Shown: positions 17,621 to 25,497, counted from the first letter of the stretch. The stretch is DNA of 64,000 bases from CAYUPI01 sp964446585 (GCA_964446585.1 CAYUPI010000013.1:65855-129854); one strand, 5' to 3'. A program made the numbers and translations. Notes: generated from the sequence alone by a model not told the origin.

Positions 17621-19057
17621 TTACGGAATGCCATTAAACCCGCTCGGCGTGCTGAGCCAGATGGAGAATCCCTCCGACACTTGGGGCTTCGTCCCATACA
17701 GATATTCTTGCTTGTTGCTCAAGGCATCCAAGTCCGGGTCGAGATTTGCTAATCCTGAAGTCTGGGGGTTTAGCCGGTTGAGCACCTTCCAGGCGTCTGG
17801 GATCCCATCCCCGGCCGAGAAAGCGTTCGTTGGGGAGGTTTTACTGACCAGAAGCTCGAACGCGTCCGTGAGTCCGTCGCCGTCCTGATCAGTTGGTTGA
17901 CCCAGAATCAGGAACGCGGCCACATTCGGCAGATTCGTTATCGATAAGCTGTTCGTTACGCAGTGATAGGCTTGCCCCATCCAACTCCAGGGATGATTGG
18001 TGTCGGAAGAGAGCGCCAAGATGCTATTGGCAAAGACATCGTAGAGCACACCATCGGCGCCACCGCGAATCATGAAGCTCAGGTTCATGGTCGAGTTGGT
18101 GCCGAGTTTCGCCACGAAATTTGTTATCCAGATATTTGTGCTCAGCACACAATCAACAGCATTTGTGCCCCCTTGAGTGATGTATCCGGATCCAGTGACA
18201 ATGTTGAAAATGGGGTTGGCCGTGTTCGTGAACGGCGCCGACGTGAGATTGATCCAGTTATCTGGGTTCAGGCGGAAGATTACGACAGTTCCGTCGTAGG
18301 TGTTTTGAATGGCCGACTGGTCAAGCGGATAACTATACGTGGTAATGTCATCGAACATGCAGTGTGCCTGCAAAAGTCCAGTGGCGGCGTCGCTGCCGAT
18401 GGTAAAGCCGTTAGTCTGCACGTTCGGCCCGGGCCAGTAGGTTAACGCCGGTGCATTGGTCACCAAGGCTGCGTCAATGTAAAGCGAGCAGTTCGACGAC
18501 GAATATGTCAGCGTGACCATATGCCACTCGTTCGTTGTCCAGGAAATCGGGGTCGAGAGATACGTGGCACCGGCGCCGTTGGTCTGCGCCGAGAAAAAGA
18601 TGTTGGTGCCGTCTGTAAACAGGCACCACCACCCGTAAGAGGCATTCGTGGTATATGCCCCGACCTCAATCATCCTGCCGTACTGGCCCCCGAGCGCTCC
18701 GTTTGTGCTGGCCCAGGACGCCGGGGCCATCCAGAACGAAACTGACCCGACATCGACAGTCAGGACGTTGGTTCCCAAACTTTGATCGTAAACAGGGTAT
18801 TTCAACCAAGCGGCATTGGTGCTATCCAGCACCAGGGCGGTGCCGTCGCCGAGATTGGACGAGCTGAGGTTAGTGAACGAGACTGCGGGCGTGCCATAGT
18901 CCGATGTCCAGTTGGTCGTATCGAGGAAGGACCATGCGTTGATGAAGAAGTTGGTGTCACCCCCGACCGGCGGCACTGCGCGGACCGCGCCGACAAAGAG
19001 AACGAGGAACATTAAGGGAACAAGCCACCATTTGATTCGAATGAACGGTTTCATCAT
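17621..19057 (-). CDS. secreted LamG-domain protein with calcium-binding type C-terminus
   Basis: 478 residues with a signal peptide (WWLVPLMFLVLFVGAVRA). Residues about 60-265 form a LamG/concanavalin-like fold (VSFWMAPASW, WHMVTLTYSSSNCSLYIDA, FDDITTYSYPL). Near the C-terminus a DQDGDGLTDAFELLV and LDPDLDALSNKQEYLYGT segment resembles thrombospondin type 3/dockerin-like calcium-binding repeats. It is the first gene of the left-reading RHS operon and may act as an adhesin or surface partner. The 388-bp gap to the divergent XRE gene should hold its promoter. Confidence 0.88.
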   Translation of the reverse strand: MMKPFIRIKWWLVPLMFLVLFVGAVRAVPPVGGDTNFFINAWSFLDTTNWTSDYGTPAVSFTNLSSSNLGDGTALVLDSTNAAWLKYPVYDQSLGTNVLTVDVGSVSFWMAPASWASTNGALGGQYGRMIEVGAYTTNASYGWWCLFTDGTNIFFSAQTNGAGATYLSTPISWTTNEWHMVTLTYSSSNCSLYIDAALVTNAPALTYWPGPNVQTNGFTIGSDAATGLLQAHCMFDDITTYSYPLDQSAIQNTYDGTVVIFRLNPDNWINLTSAPFTNTANPIFNIVTGSGYITQGGTNAVDCVLSTNIWITNFVAKLGTNSTMNLSFMIRGGADGVLYDVFANSILALSSDTNHPWSWMGQAYHCVTNSLSITNLPNVAAFLILGQPTDQDGDGLTDAFELLVSKTSPTNAFSAGDGIPDAWKVLNRLNPQTSGLANLDPDLDALSNKQEYLYGTKPQVSEGFSIWLSTPSGFNGIP

Positions 19058-19372
19058 AGGTCGTATTCGGGGTTAGCTGTATTTAGGAGGCGCGCCGCAA
19101 ACTGGCGCTCGTGCGATGATCCGACAGAGTGTCGCTCATCGGAACATAGGCTACTTTCTCGATAAGATTCATTTTCACAACGACTGGTCCCCTAAGAGCT
19201 GCTGACTTTGCAACTGTAAAGTGTCTGCGTCACGAAGCAATGGCGAACACTCAATCCAGATAAAAAAGCGGCTGCATCGGCCGTCTATCTACACGCCTAT
19301 ATTCGCAGTTTTCCTGCCGTCTTTTCCTTTCGCTCACCTTCTTTTGTCTTTTTCTAAGCGTAAATTGCCTTG

Positions 19373-19408
19373 CCAATTGTTGTCAAAACACAATTGGTCG
19401 TTAACGAC
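19373..19408. promoter_or_regulatory. double palindromic operator candidate between LamG/RHS operon and XRE gene
   Basis: The inverted repeat CCAATTGT (19373-19380) / ACAATTGG (19390-19397) has a 9-bp spacer and is immediately followed by the 12-bp palindrome GTCGTTAACGAC (19397-19408). Both lie 38-73 bp before the ATG of the XRE regulator and in the divergent gap of the RHS operon. They suit autoregulation by that repressor-like protein; binding is inferred. Nothing else clear was seen between 19058 and 19372. Confidence 0.5.
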
Positions 19409-19445
19409 ATGGTGAGTCTTGCGGTTTTTTGGTTTTACACTGGAC

Positions 19446-19667
19446 ATGCCGGCTGTCCAGCAGCACCGCCGATTTTTGGGCGAGGCCATTCGCACTAAAC
19501 GAAAAAAACGCAAATTCAGCCAAGAAAAATTGGCTGAGAAAGCCGACCTTTCGACCGTGTTCATCAGTCGCGTTGAACGCGCAAAAGAATCGCCGTCGGT
19601 TGACTCCCTTGTCAAAATTGCCAGGGCGTTAGGTGTTCCTGTTCACGATCTCGTCCGTCGTTTCTGA
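19446..19667 (+). CDS. small XRE-family helix-turn-helix regulator
   Basis: 73 residues, essentially one Cro/CI-type HTH domain: FLGEAIRTKRKKRKFSQEKL, then AEKADLSTVFISRVERAKESP and SLVKIARALGVPVHDLV. The ATG at 19446 is preferred over a TTG 27 bases upstream. It is divergent from the LamG-RHS operon and a paralogue of the XRE protein at 27361-27582, which is likewise divergent from a large secreted cargo gene. It probably controls the neighbouring cargo and itself through the palindromes at 19373-19408. Confidence 0.9.
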   Translation: MPAVQQHRRFLGEAIRTKRKKRKFSQEKLAEKADLSTVFISRVERAKESPSVDSLVKIARALGVPVHDLVRRF

Positions 19668-19700
19668 TTACGCCGATTCTTGCAGTGGGAGAGTCGCCAA

Positions 19701-19982
19701 TCAGTTTGAAGCGGCGGTCTGCGTGAGTCGATGCCGCGCTTTCCCATTGCGTTGTTGAAAATGCGCAATGGCGCGTGTCGCTTTGTCCAGCCATTCCCGA
19801 TCGAAAGCCAATTCTTGAATTTCTACAGTTGCAATCCACTTGTGGCCGTTTGGCGCGGGTTTTCCGAGGGGCTTGACTGCCCGAGTACTCAATTCATTGG
19901 ATTCGGAACCCTTCCGAAAAAGCCATTCCGAACCCTTCGGAACTTGCGGATAAGTTTTGCCTCTCACCAGCTCGAACGTCAC
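19701..19982 (-). CDS. small unknown protein
   Basis: 93 residues from a GTG at 19982. The central part (GHKWIATVEIQELAFDREWL, then DKATRAIAHFQQRNGKARHR) has a convincing amphipathic, protein-like composition, so I accept it as coding although no family is recognised. It is convergent with the XRE gene and divergent from the HTH gene at 20039. The segment encoding WLFRKGSESNEL contains the left cluster of TTCCGAA/TTCGGAA motifs. Confidence 0.5.
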   Translation of the reverse strand: MTFELVRGKTYPQVPKGSEWLFRKGSESNELSTRAVKPLGKPAPNGHKWIATVEIQELAFDREWLDKATRAIAHFQQRNGKARHRLTQTAASN

Positions 19983-19998
19983 CAGTTGTCCACAGGTG
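19911..19998. repeat. TTCGGAA/TTCCGAA motif cluster and TGTCCACAGGTG site (left copy)
   Basis: Between 19911 and 19942 there are ATTCGGAACC, CTTCCGAAA, ATTCCGAACC and CTTCGGAAC, four copies of a TTCSGAA motif in alternating orientation. At 19986-19999 there is TTGTCCACAGGTGGAC, which forms a short hairpin and resembles a DnaA box (TTATCCACA). The same two ingredients in the same order recur at 39462-39620 before another HTH gene. Likely a binding region for an element-encoded replication, partition or regulatory protein (inference). Confidence 0.5.
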
Positions 19999-20038
19999 GA
20001 CGTTGTTCTGCGACTTGGAATACGGGATAATAAAGCTA

Positions 20039-20428
20039 ATGGAGGAGATGCAGTCGATTGGACAACTGATTAAAGAGAGAAACATCGAGCTCGACACAAA
20101 GGACCCCGTCGCCCGAAGCGGTTTTACGCAAGTCCCGAATTTCATTCTCAAAAATCCCGATCTCTCCGTCGGTGCCAAAGTTGTTTACGCGATGTTCCTC
20201 AGCTATGCCTGGCACAATGATTCTTGCTTCCCGGGCCAACAGAAGCTGGCGGCCGACATGGGCATGAGCCGGGTCCGCGTGACACAGCTGATCGGCGAAT
20301 TACAGCAGGCAGGCCTGATCACCATTGAGAGGAGGGGACTGGGAAAAACGAACATCTACACGATTCACTTCAGGGTAAAGAGCAAACGGCCTGGAATGGT
20401 GAGACATCGACACCCTGATGTAAATTAG
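20039..20428 (+). CDS. HTH protein resembling replication-initiation/phage-type regulators
   Basis: 129 residues. TQVPNFILKNPDLSVGAKVV and YAMFLSYAWHNDSCFPGQQ are followed by a winged helix-turn-helix (LAADMGMSRVRVTQLIGELQ, AGLITIERRGLGKTNIYTI). Proteins of this shape are common on plasmids, phages and integrative elements and are often annotated as replication or HTH proteins. The ATG at 20039 is preceded by GGGATAATAAAG (possible -10 GATAAT at 20025). Palindromic repeats overlap its 3' end. Confidence 0.8.
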   Translation: MEEMQSIGQLIKERNIELDTKDPVARSGFTQVPNFILKNPDLSVGAKVVYAMFLSYAWHNDSCFPGQQKLAADMGMSRVRVTQLIGELQQAGLITIERRGLGKTNIYTIHFRVKSKRPGMVRHRHPDVN

Positions 20429-20540
20429 TTTACATCCGGAGGTAAACCAATCAACATCTGGAGGTCAACCCGCCGACCTCTCTCTATATAAGAAGATTTA
20501 GGTTAATAAATACTAAGATTAATAATACTCAGTTATTACG
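20417..20540. repeat. AT-rich region with repeated GTTTAC palindromes after the HTH gene
   Basis: The palindrome GATGTAAA-TTAG-TTTACATC (20417-20436) spans the stop codon of the HTH gene. GTTTAC-ATCCGGAG-GTAAAC overlaps it, then ACATCTGGAGGTCAACC repeats the pattern ACATC.GGAGGT.AACC, and GAGGTC/GACCTC forms a further inverted repeat. An AT-rich tract follows to about 20560. This looks like an origin or operator region next to a replication-type gene; it might instead terminate transcription. From 20560 to 20733 nothing is recognised. Confidence 0.4.
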
Positions 20541-20733
20541 GTTTTAAAATTTTTGAAAATTCCTCTGAATGAGAGGAAGTCGCGCTTGCTGAACCGGTCG
20601 GATTATTGTGCAACAGGGTGAGGCGCGGTTCAGGGGAACGGGAGAAAAGAAAGGGCCGATGCGTGGGGCATCGGCTGTGTTGGCCCAAAACGACCTTAGG
20701 CCTGGTCGCTGAGCGTCGAGGGAAACTAGCATT

Positions 20734-21375
20734 TTAGGAGAGACGAGCACGGGCTGCCTGGCAGTAGTGTTCGAGATTCTCAATGATAATGAACCGCCGT
20801 CCCGTTTGCCGGGCGGCGACTGCTGTGGTTCCTGATCCGGCGAAGGGGTCGAGAATCAAATCGCCCGGGCGTGAGAACGCCTCAACGAGTGTTCGGAAAA
20901 GTTCCACGGGCTTTTGATTCGGGTGCAAGGGATTGCCCGTGTAGCGCCAGGGCAGCACGTCGCGTATCGGGTCCTTGGGCTTCGACGGTTTTCCCTTAGC
21001 GAGCAAGTAGGCGGTCTCATGAAATCCACAGGTGTAGCCAACCGTGGATGCGTAGTCTTTAACGAGTGAGAAATGACTCACCGGCTTGAAACCGACCTTC
21101 TTCCAGACTGCCATAAACCGCTCCACGTGGGGCCAGCCGTAAAAGCTGAAACACAGGGAGTCCGGTTTGAGCAGACGGTAGATTTCGGCGAATGCAGGTC
21201 TTAGCCAGGCATCAGTCGTGTCATTTGCGATCGTGCGCCCATCCCGCGGCTGATAGTTCGTCAGATAGGGCGGGTCGGTGAGCACAAGGTCAACGCACGC
21301 GTCGGGCATGGCGCGCATCAGGTCTATGCATTCGCCGTGAATGACCTGGTTCAGGAGCGCGGCAATAGGCTGCAT
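20734..21375 (-). CDS. orphan DNA (adenine/cytosine-N4) methyltransferase
   Basis: 213 residues. The amino-MTase catalytic motif VLTDPPYLTNY is near residue 35 and the SAM-binding motif LDPFAGSGTTAVAA near residue 180, an order (catalytic before SAM motif) of beta-class enzymes. HPNQKPVELFRTLVEAFSRP precedes the SAM motif as in many plasmid and phage N6A/N4C methyltransferases. A strong AGGAGGAACC precedes the ATG. No restriction enzyme is adjacent, so it probably protects the element or modulates its replication. It begins 15 bp downstream of the GDWGD-family gene and is likely in one operon with the genes to 22898. Confidence 0.9.
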   Translation of the reverse strand: MQPIAALLNQVIHGECIDLMRAMPDACVDLVLTDPPYLTNYQPRDGRTIANDTTDAWLRPAFAEIYRLLKPDSLCFSFYGWPHVERFMAVWKKVGFKPVSHFSLVKDYASTVGYTCGFHETAYLLAKGKPSKPKDPIRDVLPWRYTGNPLHPNQKPVELFRTLVEAFSRPGDLILDPFAGSGTTAVAARQTGRRFIIIENLEHYCQAARARLS

Positions 21376-21390
21376 CGGTTCCTCCTGTAA

Positions 21391-21681
21391 TTAGTAATCC
21401 TCCGGGAGCAGGACGGTCGTCACGGATCGGTCCGCTTCAGTAATCACCCAAAATTTCGTGCCATTGTTGGCATGATACACGGAAAGCAACCGAAAGCCTT
21501 GCTTGAGGGAAAGCTCGTTTTCTTGGCGGTCAGGTTCGCTCAGGTCGCCCCAGTCGCCAGCCTGATGGCGCTGAATGGCAGTCAGGATGTCCTGCTGCTC
21601 CAGGTGTTCGAGCGCATGGGGCGTGGCGACAATGTTGCGGAGACGAAAGACCGCAATGGGAATCTTTGACTTTGTGGTCAT
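21391..21681 (-). CDS. mobile-element-associated GDWGD-family protein (copy 1)
   Basis: 96 residues. It is a paralogue of the protein at 25203-25493: both have GDWGD, RQENE.SL..G.R..SVYHA, TKFW.ITEADRSVTTVLLP and a final DY. The family is common on plasmids and integrated elements, with no known function. Its ATG overlaps the stop of the upstream zinc-binding-type gene (ATGA), and the methyltransferase follows. The conserved aromatic/acidic C-terminus suggests a compact beta-rich fold. Confidence 0.8.
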   Translation of the reverse strand: MTTKSKIPIAVFRLRNIVATPHALEHLEQQDILTAIQRHQAGDWGDLSEPDRQENELSLKQGFRLLSVYHANNGTKFWVITEADRSVTTVLLPEDY

Positions 21682-22007
21682 AGGCCCAAGTCCTCCAGAG
21701 TGGAGGCGATGGCGTCCTCGTCATCGCCGAGGATTTCAACCAGGCCGGCTTTGAGTGCCGCTTTGTGCGGGTCAGGTCTGGCACCTTTCGGACATGCCGG
21801 GCATCGGACAACGTCAAAAATGGAAGCGCCGAATTCGTAGCCGGCTGCTCGGAATTTCTCTCGATATCGCGGTGAGAGGCGTTGGGCTGGTGACATTGAC
21901 CGCCAGGCCTCGGCCTCTCCGCAATCGAGCTGAGTTTCAAAAATAGCGTCGTGCCGGAGATGATAGACATCCCAAGGCTCGCCGCATGAGGAGCAGTGAA
22001 CGTCCAT
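21678..22007 (-). CDS. CxxC zinc-binding-type small protein
   Basis: 109 residues with two Cys pairs, HCSSCGEPWD near the N-terminus and VRCPACPKG near residue 70, so a zinc-ribbon is likely. YEFGASIFDVVRCPAC and the acidic C-terminus (LVEILGDDEDAIASTLEDLG) are seen in proteins next to GDWGD-family genes on other elements as far as I recall. Translationally coupled to the GDWGD gene by ATGA; 12 bp from the RadC-like gene. Confidence 0.75.
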   Translation of the reverse strand: MDVHCSSCGEPWDVYHLRHDAIFETQLDCGEAEAWRSMSPAQRLSPRYREKFRAAGYEFGASIFDVVRCPACPKGARPDPHKAALKAGLVEILGDDEDAIASTLEDLGL

Positions 22008-22019
22008 AGCAGGCTCCCT

Positions 22020-22898
22020 TCAGTTGTAGAAGTGGCCCAGGGTCCGCAACGAACAGAAGTTCGGTCGGCCCATGATGACGTGATCGAGCACCTCGATTTT
22101 GATGAGCTGCCCCGCCCGTATTAAATCCCGGGTAATTTTGATGTCCGCTTCCGATGGTTCAGGCTCACCGCTCGGGTGATTGTGAACAATCACGATTGCG
22201 GCGGCGGCGGCAATCACCGCCGCTCGGAATACTTCTCGGGGATGGACGAGCAGGGTATCGAGCGTGCCGATGCTCACGAGCTGGTGCCCTTTCACGCGCC
22301 GACGGGTGTTCAAAAGCAATACGGCGAAACATTCGCACTCCGGATTGAAGTACGGATTCGTTGCGACGTGCGCCCGCCAGTAGTCGGCAACGCGCTCCGG
22401 GGTGTCGCAAAGCTGCATGCCTTCAGGCAAGGGACACTCCCGTAACGCGATGACTTTGAATTCCTTCGCAAAGGGGGTTGGCTTGACGCCGGTCGCCGCC
22501 TCCTTCAATTCGAGGGAAGAGGCGGGGATGACGGGATACACGCCACGGGGATCACGATTGGAGTGGTGGCGCGATACGCCGCACGGATGTTGCCAGCAGC
22601 GTCGGGCGTGGTTCCAATGGAACCCGAGGTCCTTGAGTTTGTCCCGCACCTCGCGAAGCGGGGGAGTGTTGAATTCAAGCCACACCCAGCGGCCAACGAC
22701 ATCTGCCTGGCCCCAAAGCTCAGGCATTTCGGTCTTGAGACGTTCGAGCAAAGCCATGGTTTGGGCCATGCTCGCCGACGGAGTCTCCGTCGGATTTTGA
22801 TTGTTTGTCAATGAGCTCACAGATACTCTCTTTCTGCTGTCCACCTGCGCAAACAGGTTGCTTCTGGTTGATACTCTCACCGGGAGCGCGGACAGCAT
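22020..22898 (-). CDS. RadC-like JAB-domain protein of mobile elements
   Basis: 292 residues. The C-terminal ~120 residues are a RadC/JAB1-MPN domain with FAVLLLNTRRRVKGHQLVSI, HPREVFRAAV and the metal motif IVHNHPSGEPEPSEAD, ending in EVLDHVIMGR. Despite the RadC name, no repair role is established; such proteins are common on integrative elements. The N-terminal part (LWGQADVVGRWVWLEF, GFHWNHARRCWQHP) resembles a plasmid-specific extension. The start is uncertain: ATG 22898 is used, but ATG 22769 after a hairpin (CCGACGGA/TCCGTCGG) is possible. Confidence 0.85.
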   Translation of the reverse strand: MLSALPVRVSTRSNLFAQVDSRKRVSVSSLTNNQNPTETPSASMAQTMALLERLKTEMPELWGQADVVGRWVWLEFNTPPLREVRDKLKDLGFHWNHARRCWQHPCGVSRHHSNRDPRGVYPVIPASSLELKEAATGVKPTPFAKEFKVIALRECPLPEGMQLCDTPERVADYWRAHVATNPYFNPECECFAVLLLNTRRRVKGHQLVSIGTLDTLLVHPREVFRAAVIAAAAAIVIVHNHPSGEPEPSEADIKITRDLIRAGQLIKIEVLDHVIMGRPNFCSLRTLGHFYN

Positions 22899-23003
22899 TT
22901 TTGTGTCCGGCGAGAGAGAATGGTTCTCAGGAGAGAAACCTCCTCCGTCAGTCTAACATTTCTTTGATTCGCCGGAGACAGTGAGCCGGTTAGCTCGCGC
23001 TCG

Positions 23004-23228
23004 TCAGGAAGAAGCGATGAGGGACTGCGGGCTGTGCCGTGCTTGTTCTTTCGCTAGTCGCAGCAAGCCGTGTCGATCGAGAAATGCCAGGAGAGGGGCT
23101 GCACACTCAGGACAGAGAACGACGTGGCTCAAAAAATCCGTGCCGAAGCCTGAGGCATGCACGTTAAGTGAGGTCTTCAAATCGGAAGGCATCTTTCTTT
23201 CGCATAACTGGCACGCATACGTTGTCAT
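23004..23228 (-). CDS. small zinc-ribbon-type protein
   Basis: 74 residues with CQLCERKMPSDL at the N-terminus and LCPECAAPLL in the middle: two CxxC pairs that would bind one zinc. A Leu-rich helix follows (FLDRHGLLRLAKEQ). It starts directly after the coiled-coil gene upstream and probably shares its transcript. Function unknown. Confidence 0.6.
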   Translation of the reverse strand: MTTYACQLCERKMPSDLKTSLNVHASGFGTDFLSHVVLCPECAAPLLAFLDRHGLLRLAKEQARHSPQSLIASS

Positions 23229-23230
23229 CG

Positions 23231-23461
23231 CTACCGGTTTTGTTCGAGTTTGCGAACGCGCATTTCAAGAGCCTCAAAGCGGTCTTGCCAATATGATCCG
23301 AGAGAGGAGAGATGCAACTCGACGCTTTCGAAGCCTTCTTTCATGTCAGCGCGCAAAGCGATACCGAGTCCCTCGACATCGGCCTTGGATGCAGTGTTCT
23401 CCAGGCCTTTCGCAATCATGCGCGCAAGCTCCTCCAATGTCATTTTCTTCCCCTTGGCCAT
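23231..23461 (-). CDS. small coiled-coil protein
   Basis: 76 residues, almost wholly helical and charged: MTLEELARMIAKGLENTASK, then LRADMKEGFESVELHLSSLG and ALEMRVRKLEQN with heptad spacing. This pattern (short helix, then a tail-like coiled coil) is frequent among small plasmid and phage proteins without known function. The ATG at 23461 is used; the frame is open to 23500. It is divergent from the AbiEii-like gene. Confidence 0.6.
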   Translation of the reverse strand: MAKGKKMTLEELARMIAKGLENTASKADVEGLGIALRADMKEGFESVELHLSSLGSYWQDRFEALEMRVRKLEQNR

Positions 23462-23585
23462 GTTCCTTAAATTGTACCGCCCGCGAAAATGCGGTGTCAA
23501 ATGGTGACGTTCCTGACTCTTAATTGCACAGCGAAGTTCGCATCCTGATCAATGCACAAATTGTTAGAAATAACAACTAAGTCGG

Positions 23586-23614
23586 TTCTCAAAGAAATAA
23601 TCTGCCAGTATAAT
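23586..23614 (+). promoter_or_regulatory. candidate promoter of the AbiEii-like gene (leaderless?)
   Basis: A perfect -10 box TATAAT lies at 23609-23614, with TTCTCA at 23586-23591 as a weak -35 (17-bp spacer). A start site about seven bases downstream would fall on the ATG at 23621, giving a leaderless mRNA; no Shine-Dalgarno sequence is visible before that ATG. Confidence 0.4.
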
Positions 23615-23620
23615 GGCCGC

Positions 23621-25015
23621 ATGATTGATAGGGCCGAAATAGAGGCAAAAGGAAAGGAATTTGAGATCCACGTTGCCAATGTGGAGCGTGATTATGTATT
23701 CGGATGGCTACTGTGGGGCATCTTCACCATCAGTGAGCTGAAGAACGAAATTTTCTTGAAAGGAGGGAATGCGCTACGAAAAGGATATTTTCGAAATACC
23801 CGTTTCTCCTCTGACCTGGATTTCGGAATTCCCTTCGACATAGCCCAGGACGTTTTGCTCGGTGAAATAAACAAGGTATGTGACTTCATTCATGAAAAGG
23901 CGGGCGTTTCCTTTCTCAAAGAAGAGAACAGAATCAAAGAGAAGTTTGCCGCTTCCGAGACTCCGATTCCTGGCCTGCGCGTTTACGAACTCCGAGTTTA
24001 CTTTCATGATTTCTATGGACAGAGAGAAGATTTGCGAATCCGAATATCCATGGATGTCACTCGTTTCGACAAAGTCTTGTTGGATATTCAAACGGTGCCA
24101 CTTATCCATCCGTATTCAGACGCCCCGGCTGTGGCCTGCAACATCAGGTGTATGAAGCTGGAAGAAATCATTGCCGCAAAGCTAAAGTGTTTGCTTCAAC
24201 GTGAACATGCGCCCGACCTGTTTGACTACGCACACTCAATTAGATTACTTGGGGGCACGCTCAACAGACGGGAAGTTGTCGAGGCGCTCATCCGGAAAAC
24301 GATTTTCCAGAGAAACCCAAGCGTTTTGAAAAGCATTTTGCGCCAGACGCCGTTTGGTTTTTTCCGAGAGCATTGGAGTAACACTGTGGTATGCGCTAAG
24401 CAGATTCTTTTTGGAATAGAAGAGGCGATCGAGCTTTTTATAGCCGAGCTGGAAAGTCTGTTCGTGGATTATCCTGATAATGGTTTTCGGCAGTTCACCT
24501 ACTTCGCGCCCGAATTCAGGGTTCCTATAATGAAAGCCGGACGAGAGCAAACTCTTCTTAAAATCCGCTATAGAGGTGCGGATCGCGTCATTGAACCTTA
24601 TTCATTGAAATATCTGGAGAGGCGTGACGGCGAACACTATGAGTATTTCTTCGTGTTCAATCGGTCAGGAGGAAGCAGTCCGCCGGGGATTCGTTCACTG
24701 CTTCCGCAGGGGCTGCATCATGTTGAAAACACGGAAGAGAAGTTTGAACCTCGGTTTCCGATTGAGCTGTCCAAGGCAGGGGAAATGCCGGAGAACCGTT
24801 ATCTATTTGATCCAAACAAGCCAGCCAAGGCGCCGCGTTCACGTGTATTTGGCCGGTTGCAAATTCACCGTGGGCCGAAGTATGTATTTCAATGCACATT
24901 TTGCGGCCGGAAATTCACAAAACTAAAGCACGACAGCACCCTTGGACAGCACAAAGACAAAAGCGGCTACAGGTGTCCTGGCCGCCATGGATACTACATT
25001 GACACAAAGTACTAG
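23621..25015 (+). CDS. AbiEii-type nucleotidyltransferase with WYL-like and zinc-finger C-terminal parts
   Basis: 464 residues from ATG 23621 (an ATG at 23552 would add 23 poorly conserved residues). The N-terminal ~270 residues match the AbiEii/AbiGii toxin nucleotidyltransferases: NVERDYVFGWLLWGI, then FLKGGNALRKGYF and RFSSDLDFGIPF with the catalytic Asp pair, and MKLEEIIAAKLKCLLQR followed by DLFDYAHSI. Residues about 325-380 (TLLKIRYRGADRVIEPYSL, YEYFFVFNRSGG) resemble a WYL domain, and the end (FQCTFCGRKFTKLKHDSTLG, QHKDKSGYRCPGRHG) a zinc finger. No AbiEi-type antitoxin gene is adjacent. It may be a stand-alone defence or toxin gene with built-in control (inference). Confidence 0.82.
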   Translation: MIDRAEIEAKGKEFEIHVANVERDYVFGWLLWGIFTISELKNEIFLKGGNALRKGYFRNTRFSSDLDFGIPFDIAQDVLLGEINKVCDFIHEKAGVSFLKEENRIKEKFAASETPIPGLRVYELRVYFHDFYGQREDLRIRISMDVTRFDKVLLDIQTVPLIHPYSDAPAVACNIRCMKLEEIIAAKLKCLLQREHAPDLFDYAHSIRLLGGTLNRREVVEALIRKTIFQRNPSVLKSILRQTPFGFFREHWSNTVVCAKQILFGIEEAIELFIAELESLFVDYPDNGFRQFTYFAPEFRVPIMKAGREQTLLKIRYRGADRVIEPYSLKYLERRDGEHYEYFFVFNRSGGSSPPGIRSLLPQGLHHVENTEEKFEPRFPIELSKAGEMPENRYLFDPNKPAKAPRSRVFGRLQIHRGPKYVFQCTFCGRKFTKLKHDSTLGQHKDKSGYRCPGRHGYYIDTKY

Positions 25016-25202
25016 CGGCCTTCACGCAGCAACGTTCGAACATCGTTCACGCCTGCGCTCTCCCGTCTCCAACCCCCTGGGGGAGGTAATCCGCCGGCAG
25101 GGGGGAAGGGGGTTGGGGCGCGCCCGCCCTCGCCACGCAGACGCAAACAAAAACCCCGCGCTCGGGCGGGGTTCTTGGCAGCGCTCAGCGGCATGCTCGC
25201 AC
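25016..25202 (-). terminator. rho-independent terminator for the left-reading genes 25203-25674
   Basis: On the minus strand AACCCCGC-CCGAGC-GCGGGGTT (25151-25172) is followed by a T-rich tail (TTTTTGTTTG), a classic intrinsic terminator just downstream of the GDWGD copy 2 gene. On its left a GC-rich inverted repeat (CCAACCCCC at 25067-25075 with GGGGGTTGG at 25108-25116) may serve the AbiEii-like gene. Confidence 0.7.
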
Positions 25203-25493
25203 TCAGTAATCGTCCGGTAACAGCACAGTAGTCACGCTTCGGTCGGCTTCGGTAATAATCCAGAACTTCGTCGCCTCGTCCGCGTGATAGACTGACATCA
25301 TTCGGTAACCGTGCGTGAGTGAACGCTCGTTCTCCTGGCGGCCCGCGTCCGACACGTCGCCCCAGTCGCCCCGCGAGTGCCGCAGAAGCCCATCCATGAT
25401 ATCGCCCATGAGGAGCTTCTCCTGCGCAGCCTTGGTGAGCACGACCTGCCCAAGCGGGAATCTTGCACTCGGGTCAATCATGAGAGCGCGCAT
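25203..25493 (-). CDS. mobile-element-associated GDWGD-family protein (copy 2)
   Basis: 96 residues, same length as copy 1 at 21391-21681 and clearly paralogous: RGDWGDVSDAGRQENERSL, then GYRMMSVYHADEATKFWIIT and EADRSVTTVLLPDDY. The N-termini differ, so the copies are diverged rather than a recent duplication. ATG 25493 is chosen; an in-frame start at 25553 would lie inside the upstream small gene. It starts five bases after the stop of the 58-residue gene upstream. Confidence 0.8.
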   Translation of the reverse strand: MRALMIDPSARFPLGQVVLTKAAQEKLLMGDIMDGLLRHSRGDWGDVSDAGRQENERSLTHGYRMMSVYHADEATKFWIITEADRSVTTVLLPDDY

Positions 25494-25497
25494 GACA

